From: Achatina immaculata
Taxonomy: Eukaryota; Mollusca; Gastropoda; Stylommatophora; Achatinidae
DNA length: 64,000 nucleotides
Assembly (NCBI GenBank): GCA_009760885.1
Contig: CM019719.1
Coordinates: forward strand, 29,490,084-29,554,083
Direction: 5' to 3'
Positions 1 to 12,232 of this stretch are shown here, piece after piece. Below the pieces are notes generated by a model. It worked only from the letters and a program-made list of their open reading frames with translations, ran no database searches and was not told where the DNA came from. Positions within the stretch are counted from its first letter, which is position 1; the number at the start of each line of letters is the position of its first letter. The position numbers and the translations under genes are program-made.

Positions 1-39
1 AGATTGTCAATAAAAATAAGATTTTTTTTATTGCTACTG

Positions 40-290
40 ATGCTTGAGTAATGTAGTATTTAGTGCATTCATCTTTTGTGGTGAAGATTGAGGGTTCAAT
101 TCCACCCTGAGGCAACCCAGCCACCCATGCCTGAGGAAATAGATACCTGGCTCCTTCTGGAGCTGTGGAAGGAAAGGCAACCAGGGTAATGCTGATCACA
201 TGTGCCCACAGGTCAAGAAGAATATGGGCATTAACACCATATCCCCAAGATGGCCTGACAGTATGATAGGGCTTCATTTACCTTTTTATA
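40..290 (+). repeat. tRNA-like SINE, family SINE-A
   Basis: Copy of a dispersed SINE. It has a pol III B-box-like GGTTCAATTCC about 50 bp in, then the family body (CACCCATGCC, GGAAAGGCAACCAGG, GGTCAAG, TAACACCATATCCC) and the tail ATTTACCTTTTT. Compare the copies at 2687, 10760, 52395 (plus) and 28370, 42655 (minus). Confidence 0.75.
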
Positions 291-1407
291 CGTAGCAGAG
301 CAACAGCTTGACCTGCTGTAGTTTCTTGCATGTTTACAATTATTATATTCACTGTCTTTTCCTTCATTGCTCTGCCTGCAGCTGGTAAGTAAATGAGTGG
401 CCATGAAAGGGGAGAGAGCAGCTATTACACTTGGTGGGGGTTGGTGGGGGGGGGGGGGTGTGAATGTTACTAAATTTGAGAACTTTTACATTTATTGTAT
501 GAGATATTCATGTCATGAAATGCTGAAAAGTTAACAAACTTATCAATAAACATGTATTAATCTATGATTACTCCAAACACTGCATACTGTAGAGAAAATT
601 AAATATTTCCTAGTTACTTACATGAGGGATTGAACATATTCTTTGAAGCATGAAAAATCACTGGAATTTTTTTTAAGTTCAATAAAGTTTTAATTAAAAC
701 ATAACATATGATAATTGGGGAAAAAATTGTTTATTATATAAATCCTTGATGTTTTAAGAATGAGTCTGAAATCAAAGGTTGTGTTCCAGGTTACATGGCT
801 TAATTATGTCATGCTGGTGAAAAATATCTCACAGGAATCATGTAATTTCCAATTTATTTGTGATGTCTCATAGTCTTCCATAATATGAGAAATTCTGTAC
901 ATATAAATAATTCACTTAGCATATTTAATTTAGTTGTCTGATCATAGAGCTATAAAATATTTGTCTTATGACTCATATTTATTCAGAAAAATGTTATAAT
1001 TAATAAATTCTCACTAAATAATTTGTTTAAATAACACTGAATAAATTGCTTTGCACATTCTAGTATTTAATAAAAAAAAATGTTTCTAATAGTCAAGGCA
1101 AACTAGGCTGCCAGAGAGGGGACAGATCTTAGAGGGACAAAATCTGTCCTTTGAGGAGGACCATTTTGTATAGATTAGTCAGCCTAGCCCAGTCTAAAAA
1201 TCCCTAACCCTGACACTGGTTCTGAATTAACTCAAATAATTTTTTTAAAACACCTACAAGTGTTTTTAAAGTGGTTGTGAATATTTTTTAACAACTTACA
1301 AACTATTTGAAGTGCACACATATTGTTAGTTCTATAGTAGGGCTTGTTTTGGTAATGGGTGTAAAGTATGTTTATAAATTATTTGAAAATAACTTTCTTT
1401 CATACAG
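291..1407 (+). other. CFAP96 intron sequence, no gene seen
   Basis: Between the SINE and the first visible CFAP96 exon. It is AT-rich and contains a homopolymer G run near 447-460. No conserved upstream CFAP96 exon could be recognised. Confidence 0.5.
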
Positions 1408-1596
1408 AAAGAACTGAGTCTTCACAAAACTGCTCTCAAAGGTGGTGCCTTTCATGTAGGCATGCATCCAACATCTTTTTTTGAAGCCAACCCTTACCGC
1501 AGCGACAGAGGTTTACCTCCGGTCAGAAAATGGGCTGGTGACATAACTATGAAGGCTATTGGCCCAGCTTTCAGGCCCAGCAATCCTGGGAAGCTG
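1408..1596 (+). CDS. CFAP96: CFAP96 coding exon (first visible)
   Basis: Acceptor is a T/C-rich tract ending CATACAG at 1407, and the donor is GTAGGC at 1597. It is read in phase 0 (63 codons) and encodes KELSLHKTALKGGAFHVGMH, then PTSFFEANPYRSDRGLPPV and SNPGKL. The open frame starting at the ATG at 1462 is only an internal part. The true exon begins upstream at the acceptor. Confidence 0.88.
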
Positions 1597-4116
1597 GTAG
1601 GCCTAATCACTGGAGTCATCAATTATAGCTCCAGTATGGTGTTCAGTTTTATCACTTTAGATAAAATAAGTCATTATAGATTCTGAAATCAATGTTTGTT
1701 GTGAGATTGTAGTACACAATCTTGAGAAAAATTCAGTAGTTGTAACTTGATTTAATTTTTTATACAAAGGAAACTTTCAGTGTTAGCAGAAAAGCATATC
1801 ATGATGTCTCAGAATTAGATGAATATTTTCTTTGAAACTTTTGTTGTCTCTTGATTCCAAATGCATGCTACAAGGGACTTGAAATACATTTTTATGTAGA
1901 TGTCTCTCTGCCCAAGTGAGCTTCATATCTATAGTTTCTAAAATTGCACATCTTTGTGCATTATCTGTTTTATCAATGTTTTATATATATCATTATCATT
2001 GTAAACTTAGCTGGCGCTAAATCTACATTTTATGGATAGAATGGGAAGAAGATCAACCCAGTTGTTTCAGGCATTCCCTTGGCATGTACTACCGTACTGC
2101 GTGGTTGAGATCTCGCAACCCCCATGACCGCCAATCCAGATTCTCCCCTCCAAGGATACTGCATGCCAGTTAATTCAGCATTTTACACACACTCATACAT
2201 CACATCAACATGACATACATATTACCAAGTCAGCAATATCAATTTACATCCATTTATTAACACTTTCTACATATATCATAGTGACGCCACCACAGACATT
2301 ACAACACAGGACATCAATATGTATCATCATGATAATAACAAGGCATGACATAAATACAATGTATTATCTCTAACTAAGTATTATCTCTAACTAAGTATTA
2401 TCTCTAACTTTCTTTAGACCATCTAATGTTGAACATAATTTCTTCAATATTGTCTGTCCTATGCAGATCTTAGATTGCCTGAAAATCATTTTTGTTATCT
2501 TTCGAGTCTGTAATGTTATCTCTCTATTTTATCCTTGAACTTCCCCATATTTTTAATAGCTTCAAATAAAAGTATTCAATGAGATTGGAAGTTGACTGCA
2601 GCTGTATTTCTTAACTTTCAAGACTACACCTTTAAAATGCAGACTTTTCAATGAGAGCATGCTTGTTGATGATCTCCATTAGCTATTCTGGGTGTCTGAA
2701 TAGTGAAGTGGTTAGTGCATTGGTCTCACATGGCAAGGGTCAGGGGTTCAAGTCTGGCTGGAGACGCTCCAGTCACCCAGCTTTAGTAATGGGTACCCAA
2801 CCACTTCTGGAGCTAGGAAAAGAAAGGCAGCCAGGTGTGATTCTGACTACATCATCCTCATGTGTGTCAACAGGTCAAGGAAAGTATGGGCGCTAACACC
2901 ATATCCCTATGTGCCTGTAAGGCATGACAGGGTTATCTTTACCTAACCTTATTAGCTAGGCTGGTATTATGAAAGCCTCATAACAGGAATTCTATGTCAA
3001 GGGAGAGCAGTGTTCATCATGTACTTTTGTTTGCAGCCCTTTATGAAATTGTTCGTGCCTAGCATGATCAACATAGCCCCTATAATACTTTGTTGAGTGA
3101 CATTTCAAGCCATGCCATTACCAAATGTGGCACAGAAGCAGAATTTGAACTTTTTTTTATTTTTAAGTTGATTCTATTGGTAACAGTTTTAAGTTGCTGT
3201 TTTCTAACAATTTTCAAGCTTGCTGGTATGAAGGCTGGTACATTTGATCCTTACCCGTCTCATTCTGCGGATCCTTATGGCATTAAATACAAGAGACCAG
3301 TCAAAGTGGTCAACAAGACTGGCCGTATATTTGTTCCCCCACCGGGGCCCAAAGGCACACCCTGTACCTCAATCATCAATCAGAATGTTGTAAGGTAAGA
3401 GCTCCCATTTTACCTCATTTAAAGTTTTATAATGAGTGTATCAGCACCTAGAAAGAGATTTTATGCAGAGATCATTCACATACGCCACAGTTAAATGTCT
3501 ATACATTTCTTCAAGTATATCCTTTGTTGCTCATTTCTATCACATTTATGTCATCATCATCATCATCATCATCATTGCCATCATCATCATGTACTATCTC
3601 ACCAGAGAAAGCTGGCTGAACAGAAATTAGCATGCATCAGATTCTGGTTTCACGTAGCATATATCCAAAATGAAAAAAAAAAATGTGATTCTCAGAGAAG
3701 CTTTAGGACACTACAAGTGAAGGCCATAAGAAAAATACAATTTCTTAGCCACAACATGAGAAGTTTGAGAACCATCCACTGGATACGTTTAAAAAAAATA
3801 AAAACAGAAAAGAAAGTGACTGAGACAAATTGTCTTGGCAAACTCTCTAAAATGGCATGAGAAACAAAATTCAACAGCCCTGATAGTTGACAGCAAGAGC
3901 TGCAGGTACAAGATAAGAGTAACTACCACCTGTTGAGAGTGAACACTTCTCTTTTTTTTCTCATTTTCAGGTTAATAAAAACAAGTTATCTTCTACTTAA
4001 AAGTATGAACAAAAATGAAAGCTCTGTGAAATTCTTAACAGTCATAATTTCTGTACATTTATTAACATTACAGATCTATAAATGTCCAGAATTATCGATC
4101 GGTCACAGTACTATGA
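1408..4116 (+). CDS. CFAP96: CFAP96 (C4orf47/UPF0602-type ciliary protein), 3'-terminal three exons, partial
   Basis: C-terminal part of a cilia- and flagella-associated protein of the C4orf47 family, known from vertebrates as a ciliary/centrosomal protein. Coding exons are 1408-1596, 3219-3394 and 4074-4116, joined by GT-AG introns with compatible phases (0, then 2). The translation holds the family's conserved LHP-x-x-FF-x-ANPY block, then FRPSNPGK, then GMKAGTFDPYPSHSADPY, which is nearly identical to what I recall of the human protein, and ends NVVRSINVQNYRSVTVL followed by TGA at 4114-4116. About 135 residues are visible, and the N-terminal half should lie beyond the left edge. No earlier exon was recognised in 1-1407. 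The gene converges on USO1 across about 16 kb of repeats. Family assignment is strong; exon ends are inferred from splice consensus and homology. Confidence 0.9.
2687..2945 (+). repeat. SINE-A, near-complete copy in a CFAP96 intron
   Basis: It starts with an A-box-like TAGTGAAGTGGTTAGTG and has a B-box-like GGTTCAAGTCT about 45 bp later. The body has AATGGGTACCCAACC, GGAGCTAGGAAAAG and GGTCAAGG. It ends GGCATGACAGGGTTATCTTT. This is the best-preserved reference copy in the window. Confidence 0.82.
3219..3394 (+). CDS. CFAP96: CFAP96 coding exon (second visible)
   Basis: Acceptor TTTTCAAG ends at 3218 and the donor GTAAGA starts at 3395. It encodes LAGMKAGTFDPYPSHSADPY, then a basic stretch, IFVPPPGPKGTP and SIINQNVV, and ends two bases into an Arg/Ser codon. 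The stop codon seen just downstream is inside the intron. Confidence 0.9.
3550..3592. repeat. (CAT)n microsatellite
   Basis: A run of CAT trinucleotides with one interruption, in the last CFAP96 intron. It creates artefactual poly-His and poly-Ile frames. Confidence 0.9.
4074..4116 (+). CDS. CFAP96: CFAP96 terminal coding exon
   Basis: A short last exon after the acceptor ATTACAG (ending 4073). It completes the split Arg codon and gives SINVQNYRSVTVL then TGA. The NYRS segment matches the family's conserved extreme C-terminus. It is too short to stand out as an ORF and was found by homology and phase. Confidence 0.83.
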
Positions 4117-4630
4117 TGCAGGCAGTCGAGACCAGCTTTTTTTTTCCAACACCTTCAGCATTATTCATCATCTGTGCTTGCGCTGATTGTCCATCTTGCA
4201 TCTTTGCCAAAGATTGTAACATCATGGTAACATCAGAGCACCATGTGAGAAATCTCATTGTTTCTCATGATGCACATTCAGGGTTAAAATTTCATGTGAC
4301 ATATTCAAACTTGTGTGTCTTATCTAGCCTAGAACAAACATCCCTCAATGCCAGCATAAGAAAAAGATCAATTAGAAACATCATTTCCAGATATCATTTT
4401 TCATTTTTATTTAAATATGGCTGTTGACTTCATTGAGTCACAGCTGTGAAACATCATACACACAACACAGCCGTGGACGCAGAAGTTTATATTCTTTAAC
4501 ACAAGAAATCTTTACAACATCATACATTCTGCAAAGTAAAACATTTTTATAACATCTGAAAAGGCAGAATGCTTGCTTCTACAGCATTTTATACATATAT
4601 ATATACACACAGAATATACACACAAACACA
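4117..4630 (+). other. CFAP96 3' UTR / downstream DNA
   Basis: It follows the CFAP96 stop codon. No convincing AATAAA signal was seen before the mariner element. A purine/pyrimidine microsatellite (TATATATATA then ACACACA) lies next to the mariner terminus. Extent of the 3' UTR is unknown. Confidence 0.4.
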
Positions 4631-4631
4631 A

Positions 4632-5889
4632 GGTCTGACAATTAAGTAATGAGACTAATTACATAAAAAAAAAAAATAAACAACAGTTGAAGATATAATC
4701 TGTATTTTATTCAAAGTAAGCCCCTTATGCATTGATACAGCGAGTGGCACGATCTAATAAACACTGGAATGACCTATGTAGTTTTTCTGTTGGTGTAACT
4801 TTTAAACTCGATGTTACGGCCATTTGGATATCATCAGTATCACCAAAGAAGCATCTTTTCATGGTAACTTTAATTTTAGGAATAGAAAATAATCATAGGG
4901 AGAAAAATCTGGGGAATAGGGTGGATGGTTGAGAACACACACTTATTTTTAGGCCAAAAATTCCTGTACAACTTCTGCCCGGTGAGCCGGTGCATTATCA
5001 TGAAGAAGGAAAAAACTGCCAGGTGTTGAATACTCGGGTCGGACTCGGAGAATCCTTTTCAAGAGGCATTTCAAAATACTTAAATAAACTTTGGCTGTGA
5101 CAGTCTGTCCCTCTTGAATAAATTCTTTGTGAATAAATCCTTTGCTGTCGAAAAAACACACCAACATTGTCTTCACTTTCGACTTTTGAAGACAAAATTT
5201 TTTGCCTTTTGGTAATGATGATGACTTCTACTGAACACTTTGGCGTATAGTTGTGGGATCATAGTGGAAAATTCATATTTCACCCTCTGCAGCAATCAGA
5301 TTTAAGAAATGTTTATTTCTGTGACACGTTTTGATGATGTCTTTTGCGTACTCAACACGCTGATGATATTGGTCACCAGACAATGCATTGGTACAAACTG
5401 GCAAGTAACTTTTTTATTGCCCAATCTTCCACTAAAATTGTATGAATGGTCTCTCGGTTAACACCAAAGTCATCTGCCATCATCCTCATAGTCAAGCAAC
5501 GATCTTCTTGTATCCGTTCTCTGACTTTTGCAATGAGTTCCTCATTACGAACAGAAATTGGGCATCCATGTCTAGTTGCATTTGTAATTGTTTCCACACC
5601 ACTTTTGAATCATGAATAATATCTGAATTTCTGTGCATGAGATAAACAGTTATCCCCATAAACTTGTTGCATCAATTCAACTACCTCAGTGGCAAATGAT
5701 TACATGACAATGCATCTCTAACTAGGTCAACAAAATGATGGATTGTTTGTTGTCTGTTTATCAGGCAGCGATGAAAAGTTGCCAGATCATAGATGAAGGT
5801 TGCCTGTTTGGATTCCATGCTTTTCTTCATAGATGGCATTTTTGTCTTGGCCATAATAAAATCAGTCGCATTCCTTAATTGTCAAAACT

Positions 5890-5890
<1 letters not shown>
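4632..5890 (-). mobile_element. mariner-family DNA transposon, dead copy
   Basis: About 1.26 kb bounded by inverted repeats. The left begins AGGTCTGACAATTAAGTAAT, and the right, read inward, is AAGTTTTGACAATTAAGGAA. The minus strand carries transposase pieces in several frames. An N-terminal helix-turn-helix part (5373-5597) has DFGVNRETIHTIL, and a catalytic part (4949-5176) has LLHDNAPAHRAEVV, the mariner HDNA-P-H motif. The frames are broken by stops and shifts, so no full transposase can be made. Confidence 0.88.

Positions 5891-5902
<12 letters not shown>

Positions 5903-5928
<26 letters not shown>
5903..5928. repeat. (AT)n microsatellite beside the mariner
   Basis: A (GT)n run passes into an AT dinucleotide run of roughly 26 bases directly outside the right mariner end. 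Confidence 0.85.
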
Positions 5929-5931
<3 letters not shown>

Positions 5932-6929
5932 CGTATATCTTACTTTGAAAAAAATTTAATTAAAATGAAATCAATTTATTAAAAGGTAAAATAGTTTACC
6001 AACATCAAAAATGTTATAAAAAATACTAATGCTGTTTGAAATAACATAAAAAATGAAGCTCACTTTATATGTAAATAAATACTGAGTAAATAATATTCAC
6101 AACCAGGTACTGATGTTTATTGTTTGACAGTAAATTTTGGTTTTGTTCAACTTTTTTTTATTTGACATTACATATTAAATTTAAAGTTGAGGTTTAGTTA
6201 CGTTTTATGAATTGTGATGGTGGCAGTGTGTCCATTTTAGTTTTATTTCAGAAAATATGAGTTCATGATTAAAGGGAAATCACCAATATATTTCTTGAGA
6301 ACGTGCTTCAACAGCTTACAAATAAAGCTAACACATTGAATGGTAAATTTAAAGCAAAAAGAAAAGAAAAAAAGAAGGATGTAGGAAAAAAAAATATCTG
6401 GATTGCTTAACTATGTGACACATTTGAAAAAAAAAGGATGAAAAATTGACTAAGTGGAATATGAAAAAAAAAAAAGATTTTAAAAAATGATTAAGTGACA
6501 CATAAGAAATAGAGCCATGACACCTTATTTGAGACACCAATGGTCACTTAGAATAGAGGAGCAAGATTTTTGTGCTACTGATGATGATATTAACAGTGAC
6601 AAAAGTTTAATATATGATAAAACTGAGAGTTCATAATTCGAATTGTAAATGATACATTTATGCTTCTTCATCACAAGAAAATGCCTTAAGTTATAATCTA
6701 TTCTGTAAAATTTTATGTTAATGAGTTTGTTTTGTTGCTAATGTTTTCATTTTTGCTTACTGTAGAGATTTGTTTTATATTCAGGCATAGGAATGATAAT
6801 GAAATTAGTATTTAATCTTATTAGATAATTCCCTGTGACACATTCTACTTTCATCTTATATATTGATTCAGCTGGAACCTCTAATGTGCAAACATTTAAA
6901 ACTGATAAATGATTTTTTTTTAAAGAATG
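5929..6929. other. AT-rich intergenic DNA, nothing recognised
   Basis: Very AT-rich with several poly-A runs. The short frames here are low-complexity and resemble no known family. Confidence 0.5.
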
Positions 6930-6931
6930 TA

Positions 6932-9310
6932 CAGTGGTACCTTGGAATCCAAATTTAATCCGTTCCAGAACCCCGTTCAAGTTCCAAATCGTTTGTGTTC
7001 CAAGACATTTTTTCCCCTTTAAAATAATAGAAACTGGATTAATCTGTTCCTGAGTCCCACGAACTCAAATTTAAAAAATGATTTTAACACTAAATACACT
7101 GGATTTTAAGGTAAAATATTAACAAATAATAATAATATTTGAATAAAAATGTAAATTAATAACATTAAAAATATGAAAACCTATATTTACCTTAATAAGG
7201 AATGATGAATGTAGAACCCGGAGGAGGAGAGAGTTTATTGCATGGAAAGCGAGTCACCTTCCTTGATAACATCAGGTAACTGCATTTCTGGTGGTTCTGG
7301 TGTCTGCATTCTTTGCCTTTTCATGCCCTTTGCTAAGGTACCACTTTGCTTGGGATCACCGGTCATGGTGTCTTTTGAGAACCAACATTCCAAAGTGGTC
7401 TGATGTTGGTGACCTTTTTGAACTTTTCTAAAATGTTCAGTGATGTTATCATTGAACAAGTTAACACACCTATTAACAAGAGCTTTATTAGGGTACCACT
7501 GCTCAACGACTGCTTGGGTTTTTTACCACATGCTGAGAAGATCCTTGATTTCAGCAGTGGGAATGGTTCCAGCGTCTCCCTCTTCCTCCCCTGAATAAAT
7601 TTATTCTGCTGGTTGAGATGCAGAAGCTCTTCCATTGTCAGCTCAGTCTTGTGATCATCCACTAACTTGTTGATATCCTTTTCGCTGACTTCCAAACCCA
7701 TGGACTTGCCCACAGATATGATGTCAGGAACAACAGGTGGTTCCTCAAAGCCTTTGAAGCCCGTTGCAGCAACACATTCAGGCCAGAGATTTTTTCCAGC
7801 CAGAGTTCATTGTCCTCAAAGACACTTCCCTACATGGTTTCTTGATGATTTTTAGGCGATGGAGGATACTGTAATGATCCTTCCAGAACTCATGGAGGGT
7901 CAGTTCTGTTTCATTTCTGTTTTCAAAACATCTCTGGAACATGGCCTTGGTGTACAATTTTTTGAAGTTTGAGATCACCTGCTAGGCCATGGGCTAGATA
8001 AGAGGGGTGGTATTGGGGGGCAAATATTTTATCTTGATGAAGCTATATTCGCCCACCAAATCATCTTCTAAGCCTGGAGGATGCACAGGCGCATTGTCCA
8101 AGACAAGAAGAGCCTTCATTTGGAGTTTTTTCTCCTGTAGATAAGCCTTTACTAAAGGAGCAAACTCCTGGTGTATCCATTCAGTGAAGAACTGCCTGGT
8201 AACCCAGGCTTAGAAATTTGACCTCCATATAACATTAAGTTTGCTCTTAATGTTGTTGTTCTTCTTAAAGTCTCGTGGATTCTATGAATGGCACACGAGA
8301 AGAGGCTTGATCTTGCAGTCCCCACTAGCATTACCACACAGCAAGAAAGTAAGGCGGTCTTTCATTGGCTTATGGCCTGGTACAGACTTTTCTTCCTTTG
8401 AGATGTATGTTCACCTGGGCTACTTTTTCCAACAGAGGCCTGTTTCGTCACAATTGAACACTTGATTTGAAACATCCCCCTCACTGTTCACAAACTCCTT
8501 AAATTCCTTTACAAACTTTTCTGCTGCTTCCAAATTAGAACTAGCAGCCTCTCCATGCATAACAACACCATGGATCCCATTCCTTTCTTAAAGTTCTCGA
8601 TTCATCCCCTACTGGCTCTAAACTCCTCCTTTTGAGCACCAATATCAGGCACGCCTTTCAGTAAATCATCGTGCAGGACCTTGGCTTTCTCAAAAATTAT
8701 CGCCTCAGAAATCACATCACCGGCCACCTGTTTTTCATTAATCCAAACTAAGAGGAGTTTTTCCATCTCTTCCATACTTTTTGATCTCCTAGAGGTCAGT
8801 GTCGTAATGCCTTTCACCACATCAGCTGTTTTGATAGCTTCTTTATTTTTCAAAATCATACAGTCAATTCAGGCATCCCGAACATGGTAGCAAGATCAGC
8901 CACACGTGTACCACTTTCATGCATAGTGATAAGATCTTTTTTAACTGCAATTGTAGCTCTAACAGCTTTCCTCTTACTCTAATATTCCTCACTACACTTT
9001 TTAGGACCCATGGCAAATACACTAAGTTGTTATTATATAAAAAAGAACATAAAACAGACACAAAAGCATAAAATTAGCGGTGAATATCATATGAGATGCT
9101 TTCACAACAGCTTCCGACAACGGACTGAACGACAAAGCATATAGGCGGCCCAAACGCGGGGGAAACGTATGCACAAACACACATGAAAAACATGCTGTCT
9201 GTTCGGATTCCAAAGCAGCGTTCAGACTCCAAGGAAAAATTTGCTCAAAATTTTTGTTCAGATTCCAAGTTGTTCGAGTTCTGGGGTGTTCGGATTCCAA
9301 AGTATCACTG
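6932..9310 (-). mobile_element. Tigger/pogo-type DNA transposon, dead full-length copy
   Basis: A 2379-bp element flanked by TA (6930-6931 and 9311-9312). The left end is CAGTGGTACCTTGGAATCCA; the right end, read inward, is CAGTGATACTTTGGAATCCG, which is the Tigger signature. Transposase fragments lie on the minus strand. Near 8880-8980 is the N-terminal start with a HESGTRVADLA-type helix-turn-helix. At 8602-8859 is a CENP-B-type DNA-binding part (SKSMEEMEKLLLVWINEKQ). Near 8000 is YLPPNTTPLI, then ISNFKKLYTKAMFQRCFENR (7978-7778) and GKSMGLEVSEKDINKLVDD (7713 down). Many stops and shifts are present, and the third catalytic Asp position near 8000 is altered. Confidence 0.92.
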
Positions 9311-9312
9311 TA

Positions 9313-10759
9313 TAATCATTAAATATTATTCTTCAAGTGTTCCATCCATTTGCAGTATACCAGTAGCAAAATATTAAGAAAGTAATACTTAACTGTAAGG
9401 TGTTTTCAACAAACTGTGTACATAACATTAGTGTATCTTGTACTGAGGTTACGATTTAATCCAGAAATGCTTGGACGGCTTTATTTATGCCAAAAATCGT
9501 ACCTGAAGGAAAATAGCAAGTGAACAATGATGTTATAAGTGACTGGACAAAATCAAGTACTAGACAAACATAAACAAAGCTGGGCAAATCATGAAAGCAA
9601 GACACAGAGCAAACTGGGGATCTTTTACAGTCAATCTTCCATGTGGAGATAGCATATGATGTTACTGTATGGTAAGTTCTGAATCACCCTGCATATAACA
9701 ATTTATTTTGTTAAAATAAATGTATAAATTTCTATTTTTTTATATAAATAATATGCATGTTTTTTCTTTGGTAGAATTTAGAGCTGTTTATCAGTTCTTT
9801 GATCATTCAAGGATCCAAACTGAAACCAATGAATCTAGCCAGAAAGAACCACATTAACAAAATGATATAGCCAGAAAGAGATAACTTCACAGCCTTGAAA
9901 TACTTTAAAAACATTTCTGTCAGGATAAACTGAGGAAGAAACACCACGCATGCACAAAAAATCCTGTCCTATCAGTATGAAGTCACAGTCACTTTCTAGG
10001 AGCAGAAATTTTATTTTATGAGTACATCACATGAAGCCCACTCCATGAGAATATTCCACTGCAAAACATTTTATAATAAAAGCACACACTCTGTAAACAA
10101 AAACATTGAAAGAATAAGAACATTGTGGACACTGCTGGAAGCCTTGGAGAGAATTATCTGAAATCCATCAAGATGGCAATGTTGAGACTAACACCTGAAC
10201 TCAGGGCAACTGTGTCTTTGTTAAAGTAATCTTTCAACTTCAAATGCTGACAGTAAAAATGGTTCAAGCATACAAAATTTAGTTAGTTAGTTAGTTAGAA
10301 AAGATCATCATCCATGCACTCTGAACATGTGCTTAGGTGTTCCGATCTCCTCTAGAATGTCTCTTTTAGCATACAGTAACTGATGACACCCATTCTTTGT
10401 TGGTTGACCCATCTGTCTGGAGTTCTTGATGAATTATTCATCTTTTCCTACCCAAAGTTTCACCCCCCAACTCCTTCATCCTTTACAATGGCACAGACTC
10501 TTTGTTGTCAGTGAAGTCCTTTTGTTCAACCAGCTTCTCTTGAAGCATGGATGAATATAATGTGGAAAGAATCCATGAAGTGTTGACCTATAACTAGTAC
10601 CTAAAAATTCTGTGATGCAGTTTTGGCAGAACTGAACTGTCATTTTGATACTTTACTGCTGTCACTTTCAGTTCAGTTTTAATTGTTATTTTAGTTTTAA
10701 GTGCACGTCTCACTGAAAACAAAAGACACAATTCTAGTGCACCGATTTTATCACCAAGT
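9313..10759. other. Intergenic DNA, no gene recognised
   Basis: No reading frame with family resemblance. It contains a short (TTAG)n repeat near 10280-10300. Confidence 0.45.
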
Positions 10760-10962
10760 ACCTGAGTAGCAAAGTTTACTAGCCTGTCACAGCAAAGGTC
10801 GGTATTTTAATCTAGCTGTAGACACCCCAGTCTCACAGCTGTAGAAATGGGTACTTGACTTCTCCTGAAGGTGGAGAAGGACAGGCTGCTGGCGTGATGT
10901 TCATCACATTAGCTCCAGTATGCAAACAGGTCAAAGAAAATACAGGCACTAACACCTTTATC
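10760..10962 (+). repeat. SINE-A, 5' part, split by LINE-A
   Basis: It carries the SINE-A body (AGAAATGGGTACTTGAC, GGTCAAAGAAAATACAGG) up to AACACCTTTATC. There a LINE-A copy interrupts it, and the SINE tail resumes at 11613. Confidence 0.72.
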
Positions 10963-11612
10963 TGAAGCAAACTGTGAACAACAGAAATGTACTGAGGGTA
11001 CATAACAAGTTAGTGGTGGAGGTCAATGAATCTGTATATCTTGGCAGTAGAGTAGATGGAGACAGCACAAAGGACATCAAACCAGACTTTTGCAATGCTG
11101 CAGACTATTTGGAAATCTAAAAAACTAAGCATTAAGATGAAAATCTGGATATTTAAGAGTATTATTCTAAGTGTACAACTCTATAGAAGTGAATGCTGGA
11201 AAATCACCAAAACTATAGAAAACAAGTTGAATTTTTTCCAGACTAAATGTTTATAAAGATTTACAAAAATATTTTGGCCAAACACCATAAGAAATAACAT
11301 CTTGTTGGCGGAAATGCAAATGAGGCCACTGACAGCAACAACTGAGGAAAGACACTGGCGATGGTTGGGACATGTGCTCCAGATGACTGATGACTCACTA
11401 TCAAAAATAGCACTAAGATGGACACCACAGGGGAACAGAAGTAAGGGTAGATCAAAGGAGACAGAGGAGAACAACAGAGAGGATGTTGAGCAATAGAGGG
11501 CTCACTTGGGCAAGAATGGAAAAAAGGCAAAGAGCATGCATTTGTGGAAAACCTTTCCACAAGCCCTATGTTCCTTGGGCACTTAAGGTTCGCAGAAGAG
11601 AGAGAGAGGGAG
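10963..11612 (+). mobile_element. LINE-A, 5'-truncated 3' end, inserted in a SINE
   Basis: C-terminal part of a non-LTR reverse transcriptase. It includes NQTFAMLQTIWKSKKLSIKM and SECWKITKTIENKLNFFQTK, then, after a stop, AEMQMRPLTATTEERHWRWL and GHVLQMTDDSL. It ends in an AGAGAGAG tail. It is flanked by AACACC(T/A)TTATC at 10951-10962 and 11613-11624, a 12-bp target duplication with one mismatch. Stops and shifts make it a pseudogene. Same family as 58946-59914. Confidence 0.86.
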
Positions 11613-11680
11613 AACACCATTATCACATTATGTTTTTATTTCATGATAGGGCCATGTTTGCCTTTGTCATCACTAATGGA
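11613..11680 (+). repeat. SINE-A, 3' tail after the LINE-A insertion
   Basis: It begins with the duplicated AACACCATTATC and continues with a diverged SINE-A tail (TGATAGGGCCATGTTTGCCTTT, compare GCATGACAGGGTTACCTTT). Confidence 0.55.
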
Positions 11681-12139
11681 ATGCAGAAGACATATTCAAG
11701 AAGTAAATTGCTGTTGCAGATCTTTTTCTATAATATGAATAGAAACTACTGACATTTGGTTAAAAGCTTTTAAACAATTTCACTCTGATAACAGAAACCC
11801 AGTGTTAGTGAACTGTTACATACACTAGTTCCACATGGGTTGAACTAAAAATTCAGTTGTACTTGACCTTTCCTTTCTCCACAGTCATATTCCCTCCCTA
11901 TTAAGTTCTCTTTCCTCACCTGTAGCTGATATGCAGTGACCTTCACCACAGTGATGTTCAAATCCTTTACCTCAGTTACATTCTCTACATGTCAACCATT
12001 GTATCTTTCTCTCCTTTCCCCACTCCCTTTTTACTGCCAACCAGATTGGTATCACAACCCACAAATCTTCATCTTGAACATTCACAGTATTTCACATGTG
12101 CTTTCTGACTTTTTTACAAGTCACAACATGCTCACTTTT

Positions 12140-12232
12140 TCCATTTATTTTTTTTATATTATTTGTTACATGTCACCAATGTGAATTTATATTTTCTCTT
12201 CTTTTCCTATTTCTTTGTCCTGTATATTTTTG
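12140..12232 (+). repeat. Repeat R5, left part, split by LINE-B
   Basis: It aligns with 46805-46890 (ATTTGTTACATGTCACCAAT and GAATTTATATTTTCTCT against ATTTATTACATATCATTCAA and GAATTTACATTTTCTCT). The paralogue at 46.8 kb has no LINE at this point. Confidence 0.68.

Noticed and set aside
2687..2760. Genuine tRNA gene
   Set aside because: A- and B-box-like motifs are present but no convincing cloverleaf, and the same sequence recurs with a long 3' body in several places, so it is a SINE head.
3436..3860. Open frames with poly-His and poly-Ile around 3540-3600
   Set aside because: They are translations of a (CAT)n microsatellite in a CFAP96 intron, with no conserved sequence.
9390..9700. Small inverted-repeat element ending CACCCTGCATA
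   Set aside because: The right side resembles the TGCAGGGTG terminus of the 31625 element, but the left side does not match convincingly.
11181..11626. Minus-strand frames opposite LINE-A
   Set aside because: Shadows of the plus-strand RT remnant.
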